Below the pieces are notes generated by a model, which ran no database searches, had not been told where the DNA came from, and was given only the letters and a program-made list of their open reading frames with translations. The translations under genes were made by a program, and so were the position numbers. Positions 1 through 6,890 of a stretch of DNA of 7,569 nucleotides are shown piece by piece. Location of the stretch: positions 1 through 7,569 of the forward strand of contig JAPLJE010000472.1 of the NCBI GenBank assembly GCA_026388755.1, written 5' to 3'. The first letter of the stretch is position 1. Each line of letters begins with the position of its first letter. Origin of the DNA: Deltaproteobacteria bacterium. Its GTDB lineage: Bacteria > Desulfobacterota > Desulfobacteria > Desulfobacterales > Desulfatirhabdiaceae.

Positions 1-28
1 CTCTCAGAAATAGTTCGGTTCTCTTTCC

Positions 29-57
29 TTGACATCACTTGATTGTTGCCATAAAAT
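29..57 (+). promoter_or_regulatory. Sigma-70 type promoter of the EF-G gene
   Basis: The -35 box at 29-34 reads TTGACA, a perfect consensus. After a 17-bp spacer the -10 box at 52-57 reads TAAAAT, matching 5 of 6 consensus positions. Transcription would start near 63-66, giving a leader of only about 25 nt before the ATG at 91. The leader has no room for an attenuator or riboswitch. The position directly upstream of the EF-G start supports a dedicated promoter, so the gene is probably not expressed from a str operon further upstream. Confidence 0.8.
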
Positions 58-90
58 TCATTTTTTAAAAATGACGACAGGTTGAAGACG

Positions 91-2121
91 ATGAAAAAAC
101 AAAAAATCAATTTCATCCGCAATATCGGCATCATTGCCCATATAGACGCTGGAAAGACGACCGTTACCGAACGGATACTGTATTATACCGGCAAGTCCCA
201 TAAAATCGGCGAGGTCCATGACGGCGAAGCCATCATGGACTGGATGCCGGATGAGCAGGAACGGGGCATTACCATCACATCGGCGGTAACCACCTGTCAC
301 TGGAAAGACATCGATATTCAGCTGATTGATACGCCGGGCCATGTGGATTTCACCATAGAGGTCGAGCGGTCCCTGCGAGTTCTGGACGGAGCAATCGGGG
401 TTTTTTGCGCGGTGGGCGGTGTTGAGCCTCAGTCAGAAACCGTGTGTCGCCAGGCAGATAAATACCACGTTCCGAAAATCGCTTTTGTGAACAAGCTAGA
501 CCGCATCGGCGCCGATTTTTTCAGAACCGTTGACATGTTGCGCTCCAGACTTCACGCCAACCCCTTGATTCTACAACTACCTGTCGGGGAAGAAGAATCT
601 TTTACCGGTGTGATCGATCTCGTCCATCTGAAACAGATCGTATGGGATGACGACTCTCTGGGAGCCACATTCAATCTTGAGGACATTGCCGCTGACAGTC
701 TGGAATCCGCTCGAATTTACCGTGAAAAACTGATTGAAACGCTTGCCGAAGTGGATGACCAGATCATGGAAGCCTATCTTGCAGAAATTCCGATAGAATC
801 CGACATGCTGCTGGAAGCCATTCGAAACGCCACCATCGCGTTGAAAGCAGTACCGGTTTTATGCGGTTCTGCGCTAAAAAACAAGGGGATTCAGCCGCTT
901 CTGGACGCCATCGTCCGGTTTCTGCCCAGCCCTGCCGATGTTCCACCGATCAAGGGCGTTCATCCTCACACCGGAGACATTATCGAATGCCCGGCAACAG
1001 ACAAGGCACCGCTGGCTGCACTGATCTTCAAGGTTTCCATGGCAGAAGGCCGGAAGCTATCCTTTGTCCGGATTTACAGCGGGAGGATCAAAGCCGGCGA
1101 TGATGTGTTCAACCCTTTCCGGAATAAAAAGGAAAAACTGTCCCGAATCCTGCAGATGCATGCCAACAAACGGGAGCGGATTGATGAAGCCGGGGCAGGA
1201 AGCATTGTCGGGGTTATCGGTCTGAAGGATTCTTCAACCGGAGAAACGCTTTGTCAGCCGGATTACCCCATTCTTCTGGAAAAGATGGAGTTTTATGAGC
1301 CGGTCATTTCACTGGCAATTGAGCCCAAGACCCGGTCGGATCAGGAAAAGCTGGATCAGGTGCTGGAAAAATTTCTGGCAGAAGATCCTACCCTTCGGGT
1401 CAAGGAAGATCCTGACACGGGACAGAAAATTCTTTCCGGCATGGGAGAGCTGCATCTTGAAGTCATTATCAGCCGAATGATGAGAGAGTTCAACACCAGT
1501 GTCAATGTTGGAAAACCCCAGGTGGTTTACCGGGAAACCATTGAGAATGAAGCAGCAGCAACCGCTGTTTTCGATAAGGAAGTGGCAGGTCAGCGTCATT
1601 ATGCCGAGGTCTGCGTGAATCTCAAGCCTCTGTCCAGGGGGTCAGGCAACCGGTTCATTCGGGATATTGCCGAAGGCAGTATCCCGACCCAGTTCATGAA
1701 AGCCATTGAAAAAGGCGTTATGGAATCTCTTGAAAGCGGAACTCTCATGGGATATCCGGCGGTGGATATCGAGGCCAGTTTGACGGGCGGATCCTACCGT
1801 GAATCACAGGGAACTGATCTGGCTTACAAGGTCAGTGCATCCATGGCCTGCAAGGATGCACTGACCAAAGGGAGCCCTTTTCTGCTGGATCCGATCATGG
1901 ATGTGGAGATCTTTGTTCCGGAATCATTTACGGGCGATGTGATCGGCGATCTAAACAGCCGCGGAGGAAAGATCGAAGCCATTGAACCCAAACTCGGATT
2001 CCAGGCCATTCGAGCCATTGTTCCCCTGGCGCGTATGTTCGGTTATTCAACAGCGATCCGGTCAGCCACTCAGGGCCGGGGAACCTTTACCATGCAGTTT
2101 TCTCACTTTGACCGGATCTGA
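91..2121 (+). CDS. fusA: Elongation factor G, probably a specialised paralog
   Basis: Cytoplasmic translational GTPase of the EF-G family; members drive tRNA-mRNA translocation and/or, with RRF, ribosome recycling. The product is 676 aa, slightly shorter than canonical EF-G (about 690-705). G motifs are intact: G1 AHIDAGKTT (16-24), switch I RGITI (58-62), G3 DTPGH (80-84), G4 NKLD (134-137) and G5 GSA (near 258). Domain II starts near 307, domain III spans about 401-467 (GMGELHLEV), domain IV about 474-592, and domain V follows (GDVIGDL, MFGYST). ATG 91 is preferred over the in-frame TTG at 82 because a weak AGG lies 9 nt upstream and the conserved N-terminus begins just after it. Unusual: the domain IV tip has R570 where E. 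coli EF-G has H583, and loop I (498-504) has lost the SGG-x-GQ pattern. There are no rpsL, rpsG or tuf neighbours. EF-G family membership is certain; the paralog type (spdEFG or EF-G2-like) is inference. Confidence 0.95.
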   Translation: MKKQKINFIRNIGIIAHIDAGKTTVTERILYYTGKSHKIGEVHDGEAIMDWMPDEQERGITITSAVTTCHWKDIDIQLIDTPGHVDFTIEVERSLRVLDGAIGVFCAVGGVEPQSETVCRQADKYHVPKIAFVNKLDRIGADFFRTVDMLRSRLHANPLILQLPVGEEESFTGVIDLVHLKQIVWDDDSLGATFNLEDIAADSLESARIYREKLIETLAEVDDQIMEAYLAEIPIESDMLLEAIRNATIALKAVPVLCGSALKNKGIQPLLDAIVRFLPSPADVPPIKGVHPHTGDIIECPATDKAPLAALIFKVSMAEGRKLSFVRIYSGRIKAGDDVFNPFRNKKEKLSRILQMHANKRERIDEAGAGSIVGVIGLKDSSTGETLCQPDYPILLEKMEFYEPVISLAIEPKTRSDQEKLDQVLEKFLAEDPTLRVKEDPDTGQKILSGMGELHLEVIISRMMREFNTSVNVGKPQVVYRETIENEAAATAVFDKEVAGQRHYAEVCVNLKPLSRGSGNRFIRDIAEGSIPTQFMKAIEKGVMESLESGTLMGYPAVDIEASLTGGSYRESQGTDLAYKVSASMACKDALTKGSPFLLDPIMDVEIFVPESFTGDVIGDLNSRGGKIEAIEPKLGFQAIRAIVPLARMFGYSTAIRSATQGRGTFTMQFSHFDRI

Positions 2122-2149
2122 GAATTTTTCAGCACAACACAGATTGAAA

Positions 2150-2157
2150 GAGGAAGG
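2150..2157 (+). promoter_or_regulatory. Ribosome binding site of the lipoprotein gene
   Basis: The purine run GAGGAAGG ends 2 nt before the ATG at 2160, and its AGGA core lies 5 nt before it. This fixes the start of the lipoprotein gene. The 38-bp gap after the EF-G stop shows no terminator hairpin, so the lipoprotein is probably read from the same transcript. Confidence 0.7.
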
Positions 2158-2159
2158 CC

Positions 2160-2888
2160 ATGAAACGATGGTCCGTGTTTTCGTTGTTACTATCCGTTAT
2201 TTGGGTTAGCGGCTGTTCCACGGCCTATGAAGCCAAACCATTGTCCTTCAGAATGCCTTCAGCCTATAACAACGCCGTCAATGTCGGCGGCGCACAGATT
2301 GCCGCCAAGGCATACGCCAATCCCGATGAAGCCAGGCAAATGTTTGGTTTTGATGTTCTGGGAGCCGGCATGCTGCCAGTCCAAGTCATTTTCGACAACC
2401 AGGGGCCCCATGAACTTGAAGTTATTGGATACCAATCCTTTCTCGAAGACGAGGCCGGAAATCTCTGGCCCATCCTGACCACTCAGACTGCAAATGAAAG
2501 GGCCACAAAATATGCGCAGACCCGAGAGATCTTCAAGGAAGGAGCGCAAAAAGGTTTTCTGGGTGCGGCAGCTGGCGCTGTTGTAGGTGCAGCCATTGGC
2601 ATCGTCACCGGCGGTGGAATCGGGGAAGCTGTTGGAAAGGGCGCGGCGGTCGGTGCGGCAGCTGGCGCTGTGATTGGCGGAGCCGGAGGGTATGCGTCGG
2701 ATGAGCCCAACAAGGCCGTTGTCAATGACATGCGGGATAAATCCCTTCAGAATGCCGCCATCGAGCCAAGAAATCTTGCTCATGGATTCCTGTTTTTCCC
2801 TGGTGAGGCTGCCTCCGCCTCGAGTCTTCGGCTTCAAATCATTGAAAATGACACCCGAAAAGTGCATTCTGTCACTTTCAGGTTTTGA
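2160..2888 (+). CDS. Outer-membrane glycine-zipper lipoprotein, function unknown
   Basis: The product is 242 aa. A lipoprotein signal peptide is clear: MKRW, a hydrophobic stretch at 6-16, and the lipobox VSGC at 16-19 with C19 as the lipidated residue. The residue after the Cys is Ser, which by the E. coli +2 rule predicts the outer membrane. Residues about 58-105 (AFGFD-like start, LGAGMLPVQV, NLWPIL) look like a small globular domain that I recognise only as a recurrent hypothetical type. Residues 132-177 form a glycine zipper, with Gly/Ala/Val alternating in two halves (GAAAGAV at 135-141 and 165-171). Such segments can pack against or insert into membranes. The C-terminal part (GFLFFPGEA, LRLQII) looks beta-rich. 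It follows the EF-G gene by 38 bp and overlaps the converging CDF-like gene by 11 bp. A role in envelope stability is possible but not shown. Confidence 0.85.
   Translation: MKRWSVFSLLLSVIWVSGCSTAYEAKPLSFRMPSAYNNAVNVGGAQIAAKAYANPDEARQMFGFDVLGAGMLPVQVIFDNQGPHELEVIGYQSFLEDEAGNLWPILTTQTANERATKYAQTREIFKEGAQKGFLGAAAGAVVGAAIGIVTGGGIGEAVGKGAAVGAAAGAVIGGAGGYASDEPNKAVVNDMRDKSLQNAAIEPRNLAHGFLFFPGEAASASSLRLQIIENDTRKVHSVTFRF
2562..2671 (+). repeat. In-frame 20-bp direct repeat inside the glycine zipper
   Basis: The 20-mer GGTGCGGCAGCTGGCGCTGT occurs identically at 2562-2581 and 2652-2671, exactly 90 bp (30 codons) apart. Each copy encodes GAAAGAV together with its next base. Synonymous positions are identical too, so the two glycine-zipper halves probably arose by duplication or are kept alike by gene conversion, rather than converging only at the protein level. 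Confidence 0.85.
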
Positions 2889-3513
2889 TATCGCAACAGC
2901 CACACCCCCCCATACCGCTGGCCTTTTCAAAAGCTTCCCGGCCCTCCCTAAAAGACAGCCAGGCAATGAAAATGGAGCCCAGAGAATCCACCAACCCAAA
3001 ACCGGTCAGCTCATAAATGAGACTGGCCGCCAGCAGAACTCCGGAAAGGATCAAACAGGTCCGGGTACATCCCGCGTCTGCCAGAATGGCCTGGGAATTC
3101 AAGGCGGTCCCCACTTTGACCTTGAAATGAATGAGTGCCCACATGGACCCGATGGAAATCAGGGAAATAACGATCCCCCAGAACGTGGTCTCCGGATGGT
3201 GACCTGAATAGACATTGTATAGCGCTGTCGCCGTCAGTCCCGCTGTCAGAAGGTAAAATGCCGTACCCGTGATATTCAATGCCCGCTGCTCGAAACGGTC
3301 CGGATTTCCATCCACCGATTGCCGGAGCCTGTGAATCATGTGGCAGACGCCGATTCCCGAGATCACGTCAACAAACGAATCCAGGCCGAATCCAAACAGC
3401 GAAAGACTTTCATCCTGAAACCCGAAAAATACCGAAACCGCACCTTCAAGCAGGTTATAATAAATGGTGATCCAGGCGAGCAAATTGGCCTTTTGATAGA
3501 GACGACTTCTCAT
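2878..3513 (-). CDS. Short CDF-like (cation diffusion facilitator) membrane protein with an unusual metal site
   Basis: The product is 211 aa with six predicted membrane helices (about 11-31, 36-62, 79-103, 110-132, 140-169, 172-195), the layout of the CDF transmembrane domain. TM2 carries D45-S-F-V-D49, equivalent to the YiiP-type Asp-x3-Asp. In TM5, where Zn transporters have His-x3-Asp after an AD motif, this protein has A-D-A-G-C149-T-R-T-C153. The cytoplasmic C-terminal domain of classical CDF proteins (usual length about 290-310 aa) is absent; the chain ends soon after TM6 in GGCGCC. The inner membrane location is clear. A soft-metal substrate such as Cu(I) is an inference from the Cys ligands; a sensor or non-transporting role is also possible. 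The start is uncertain: the ATG at 3513 lacks a close Shine-Dalgarno, and AGGAG lies 26 nt upstream. The gene is 80 bp downstream of the MFS gene on the same strand. Confidence 0.8.
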   Translation of the reverse strand: MRSRLYQKANLLAWITIYYNLLEGAVSVFFGFQDESLSLFGFGLDSFVDVISGIGVCHMIHRLRQSVDGNPDRFEQRALNITGTAFYLLTAGLTATALYNVYSGHHPETTFWGIVISLISIGSMWALIHFKVKVGTALNSQAILADAGCTRTCLILSGVLLAASLIYELTGFGLVDSLGSIFIAWLSFREGREAFEKASGMGGCGCCDIKT

Positions 3514-3546
3514 GAATCTTTTGTATCCAATATGAATTTCTCCTGA
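3510..3546 (-). promoter_or_regulatory. Displaced Shine-Dalgarno and possible leader ORF before the CDF-like gene
   Basis: On the minus strand, TCAGGAG (3546-3540) is an excellent Shine-Dalgarno, but it lies 26 nt before the ATG at 3513. Nine nt after it a TTG (3530-3528) opens a 6-codon frame ending at TGA 3512-3510, whose TGA overlaps the gene's ATG as ATGA. An ATT codon (3531-3529), 8 nt after the site, is in frame with the gene and would add six residues (MGYKRF). Either a coupled leader ORF or a non-AUG start could explain the spacing. The remainder of the 80-bp gap (3547-3593) shows no promoter or terminator that I can support. Confidence 0.4.
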
Positions 3547-3593
3547 GTCAGGTCATCGTTAAACAGACGACGCATCGTACTCGATCGTTTTTC

Positions 3594-4907
3594 TCACGTC
3601 TCATATTTTATTGAAATGAACAAAAGCAGTGCGCCTGCAACAAAAAAAACCAGAATCGACCCGATTCCCCAGCGTGAGGCAAGTTGGCCGACGTGCTGCA
3701 GTTGTTCGGATGTTGGGGTTGCCGGCATCAGGATTCTCCGCGTTATCAAACCGACCATCCCGACAAAAGCCGGACCGATGACCGCTGAAAATTTACCCAT
3801 CATGTTGAACAATCCGAAATATTCTGCAGACTGACCCTACGGAATGAAGCGCGTAAAATATGACCGACTCAGGGCCTGAATCCCCCCCTGAAACAGTCCA
3901 ATAACAACCGCCAGAATGTAAAAATCCATGCGATGCTTCATGAATGTTCCCCATAGGGTGGCTACCGCATATCCGGCAATGGCTATGAAAATGCAGTTAC
4001 AAGGCCCCCATCTGTAGCTGAGCTTTCCAAATACCAGGGCCGAAGGAAACCCGACGAACTGAACCACCAGAAGGGCAAGCATCAAATCTTTTCCGGTAAA
4101 CCCGATGGATAGCCCATAGTCAACGGCCATGCGGATGATGGTATCCACGCCATCCATATAGCACCAGAAAGATAAAAGAAACAGCCCGGCCGACTTCAAC
4201 CTGAAGATCCGCATGACCGTATTTTTCAATTGCAGACCGCCTTGCTTCAGGAAATCGAAGGCATTGACAGGCGGCAACACGTTTTTATCTTCATGAACCC
4301 ACACCATCAGGAATATCGTAAAACCCGCCCACCAAAGCGCAACCGAAAGAAATGAATACTGCACCGCCTGCCCCGAATTCTCCAGTCCAAACCACTGAGG
4401 CTGCTGGACCATGAGGACGTTGAGAACAAAAAGCAGGCCGCCTCCCAGATATCCCATCGCATAACCCAGGCTGGATACCCGATCCCGGTCCGGCGCCGGT
4501 GCAACGACGACCAGTAGCGCATCGTAAAAAATATTGGCGCCTGCAAAACAGATCATCCCCACCCCGTAACAGATAATGGCCCATCCCCATTCACCCTTTG
4601 GCACCGCCCATAACAGGGCAGTAGCCAATGATCCCGAATAAGCCAGGCAGGTCAGAAATGTCTTTCGGATCTTTCCCCGGTCCGCCAGAACCCCTAAAAT
4701 CGGAGCACAGAGCGCCACCAGCAGGCTGGCAGTGGAATTTCCGAAACCCAGTAGCGCGGTGCTGGTGTTGACATCCGTACCGATGCTCCAGTATTGTTTG
4801 AAAAACAGCGGGAAAAAGCCGGCCATCACGGTGGTGGCAAATGTCGAATTGGCCCAGTCATACATGGCCCATCCCCACACGGCTTTCGGATTTGGTTTCA
4901 CAGCCAT
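3594..4907 (-). CDS. UMF1-type MFS transporter (Atg22-like) interrupted by an in-frame TAG
   Basis: Inner-membrane permease of the major facilitator superfamily. The N-terminal signature WAMYDWANSTFATT (13-26) is typical of the UMF1 / Atg22-like family, whose substrates are mostly unknown. The frame runs from ATG 4907 for 356 codons to RSYFTRFIP, meets TAG at 3837-3839, then continues in the same frame for 80 codons (GQSAEYFGLFNMMGKF, then the last two membrane helices) to TGA at 3594. The total of 437 codons matches full-length UMF1 proteins with 12 helices. Without readthrough, the product lacks TM11 and TM12. ATG 4907 is preferred over GTG 4928: it has GGGA just upstream and gives a 10-bp overlap with the end of the asparagine synthase gene, suggesting translational coupling. 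Family assignment is firm. Whether this is a pseudogene, a recoded gene or a sequence error cannot be settled from the window. Confidence 0.85.
3837..3839 (-). other. In-frame amber (TAG) codon within the UMF1 transporter
   Basis: The codon after ATT CCG on the minus strand is TAG, followed by GGT CAG TCT GCA GAA TAT TTC. The downstream segment SAEYFG-x-x-N-M-x-GKF is the conserved continuation of UMF1 proteins, in the same frame and with no base missing. One substitution from AAG, CAG or GAG would create it. No other in-frame stop is found in the 437 codons. Confidence 0.9.
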
Positions 4908-6820
4908 TTTTCCCGCCACATTTCCCACATCAACAAGGCCCAGAGCCGGTGCGGATGGTTCGCCCGGCCCGATAGATGATCTGAAACCGTTGCAGCAACC
5001 AGAGAGACATCGAAAAGGCCTTCCCGTTTCAGACGCCCTTCAGCAAGATAATCCAGAAGCATGGGCTTCAATTCTCCTCGAAGCCACTGGGAAACGGGAA
5101 TCGCGAATCCCATCTTGGGCCTTGCAAAGAGAGATGCGGGAACAAAGCGCGACAAAAGTCTTCGAAGGATGACTTTTCCTTCTCCCTTATGATAAAGATA
5201 ATTTTCCGGTATCCTGGATGCGTATTCAACCACTCGTTGATCCAGAAGCGGCACGCGGATTTCAAGACCAGCAGCCATGCTGGCCCGATCCACCTTGACC
5301 AGCATGGCATCGTTAAGAGAGGTTTGCTGATCCACCCGCATGAGCCTTGACGGGGCCGGCCAGTCCATTGTCCGATCAAAGGTCTGCTCAAACCGGGACG
5401 GTTCCGGAAAACGGCCGGTTAAGCGTTCGACCCTGTCCCAATCCCAGAGGCACACCGAAACCCGGTAAAGAGATTGTAGATCCGCATGGCCCATCTGGAC
5501 AATCAGCTTTTGCCATTTATCCAGGAAATTGGCCGCCCTGAACGCCGGGGGCAGAACGGGCTGAAGCCTGTTGTAAAGATTCTCAACAAAAGCGGTTGGC
5601 ACCAGCGAAAGGGACCTGTAAAGCCAGGTTCTTAAGGGTCCAGGCAATCTCTGAAAACCGGAGGCCATGGCCTGAGTCGCCCAATACCGGGTATATCCGC
5701 AGAACTGTTCATCCCCGCCATCCCCGGAAAGGGCCACCGTTACATGGGAACGGGTCAACTGGCTTACCAGGAAGGAAGGAATTGCCGAAGCATCGGCAAA
5801 AGGCTCGTCATAAATCTCCGGGAGCCGGGGAATCGCCGAGAGGGCATCCTTCGAAGTCACATAGAGTTCGGTGTGGCAAGTCCCTAAGCAGGCCGCCACT
5901 CTGGCAGCCCAGGGCGCTTCATTGAATTTGGAATCCCTGAACCCGATGCTGAAGGTTCTGACGGGGCGGGAACTGACCTGCTGCATGATGGCAACAACCA
6001 GCGAGGAATCGATGCCGCCGCTTAAGAGGGCGCCAAGCGGAACGTCGCTGACCATCTGATCCGAAACCGCCTGAGTCAGAATTTTCTGAAGTTGATCCAG
6101 ACACTCCAATTCGCTGAGAGATGACCGTCTGCTTGACGCATTCGGAATCTCGGCCCAGAGGTAGGTGCGGAAAGTTTCGGAATCGCAGATCAGAAAATGT
6201 CCGGGAAGCAGCTTGAAGATGTGTTGATAAATGGTTCGGGGAGAGGGAATATATTGATAATGCAAAAAAAGCGGTATGGCTCCGGTATCCAGGATTTTGG
6301 AAATTCCCTTGAATGCCAGTATCCCTTTCAGTTCAGACGCAAAAATCAGGTTTCCGCTGTGATAATAATAGTAAAGAGGTTTTATTCCCAACTGATCCCT
6401 GGCCAGAAACAGCCGCCTGCTGCGGCCGTCCCATATGGCAAGAGCAAACATGCCGGTAAAACGTCTCAGGCATTCTGTTCCCCATTCCAGGTAAGCTTTC
6501 AGAATCACTTCGGTGTCCGAATCGCTCTTGAATTGATGTCCGGCTTTTTCAAGCTCTTTTCGAAGCACCTTGAAATTGTACACCTCGCCATTGAAGACGA
6601 TTCTCACCCTGGCGTCATCGCTGGCCATGGGCTGATGGCCCAAAGGGGATAAATCCAGGATGGACAGCCTGCGATGGCCCAGCCCCACCCCGGCGGATGA
6701 GTCCACATAAATACCGGAATCATCCGGCCCCCGATGCGCCAGGGATGCCGTTGACACTGGCAATGACCGGCTGAAAGATTCAAACTGATTGTTGGTAATA
6801 AAACCTGTAATGCCACACAT
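4898..6820 (-). CDS. asnB: Asparagine synthase (glutamine-hydrolysing), AsnB-type amidotransferase
   Basis: The product is 640 aa, the usual size for long AsnB proteins (about 610-650). The N-terminal class II glutaminase domain begins M-C2-G, with C2 as the nucleophile after Met removal, and shows HRGPD (29-33), GHRRLS (48-53), FNGEVYN (76-82) and SDTEV (101-105). The synthetase domain has the ATP PP-loop LSGGIDSS (266-273), LSGDGGDE (364-371) and the late VDRASMA...LEIRVPLLD motif. The reaction is ATP-dependent transfer of ammonia from glutamine to aspartate, or in polysaccharide loci possibly to a sugar or peptide carboxylate. The start is fixed by the need for Cys2; the Shine-Dalgarno is weak (GGA, 8 nt upstream). 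It lies 70 bp after an acyltransferase and overlaps the MFS gene by 10 bp, suggesting a cell-surface glycan cluster. No key residue is missing. The true acceptor is not determinable here. Confidence 0.93.
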   Translation of the reverse strand: MCGITGFITNNQFESFSRSLPVSTASLAHRGPDDSGIYVDSSAGVGLGHRRLSILDLSPLGHQPMASDDARVRIVFNGEVYNFKVLRKELEKAGHQFKSDSDTEVILKAYLEWGTECLRRFTGMFALAIWDGRSRRLFLARDQLGIKPLYYYYHSGNLIFASELKGILAFKGISKILDTGAIPLFLHYQYIPSPRTIYQHIFKLLPGHFLICDSETFRTYLWAEIPNASSRRSSLSELECLDQLQKILTQAVSDQMVSDVPLGALLSGGIDSSLVVAIMQQVSSRPVRTFSIGFRDSKFNEAPWAARVAACLGTCHTELYVTSKDALSAIPRLPEIYDEPFADASAIPSFLVSQLTRSHVTVALSGDGGDEQFCGYTRYWATQAMASGFQRLPGPLRTWLYRSLSLVPTAFVENLYNRLQPVLPPAFRAANFLDKWQKLIVQMGHADLQSLYRVSVCLWDWDRVERLTGRFPEPSRFEQTFDRTMDWPAPSRLMRVDQQTSLNDAMLVKVDRASMAAGLEIRVPLLDQRVVEYASRIPENYLYHKGEGKVILRRLLSRFVPASLFARPKMGFAIPVSQWLRGELKPMLLDYLAEGRLKREGLFDVSLVAATVSDHLSGRANHPHRLWALLMWEMWREKWL

Positions 6821-6890
6821 TAAAATAGTCCATGATCATGATTCTTCATAGGGGAGTGCATCGTTTCCAAATCGGACGATAGCATAAAGT

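Noticed and set aside
71..85. Four-codon ATG mini-ORF just before the EF-G start
   Set aside because: It has no Shine-Dalgarno of its own and lies at the extreme 5' end of a very short predicted leader; it is most likely chance.
82..90. TTG at 82 as the start of EF-G
   Set aside because: It would add only three residues, and the ATG at 91 is a better start codon with a usable upstream AGG.
2259..2999. A 246-codon open frame on the minus strand across the lipoprotein gene and the end of the CDF-like gene
   Set aside because: It lies antisense to a lipoprotein with a clear signal peptide and ribosome binding site, shows no family motif, and is explained by the GC-rich codon pattern of the real genes.
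6197..6652. A 151-codon plus-strand frame opposite asnB
   Set aside because: It lies antisense to the strongly conserved glutaminase domain and has no recognisable motif or Shine-Dalgarno.
6831..6840. Palindrome CATGATCATG upstream of asnB, considered as an operator
   Set aside because: It is only 10 bp without symmetric flanks and there is no second copy nearby, so it is not distinguishable from chance.
6821..6890. A promoter for asnB in the 70-bp gap
   Set aside because: TTGGAA and TATGAA-like boxes are present but the spacing (14 bp) is wrong; transcription from the upstream acyltransferase gene is as likely.
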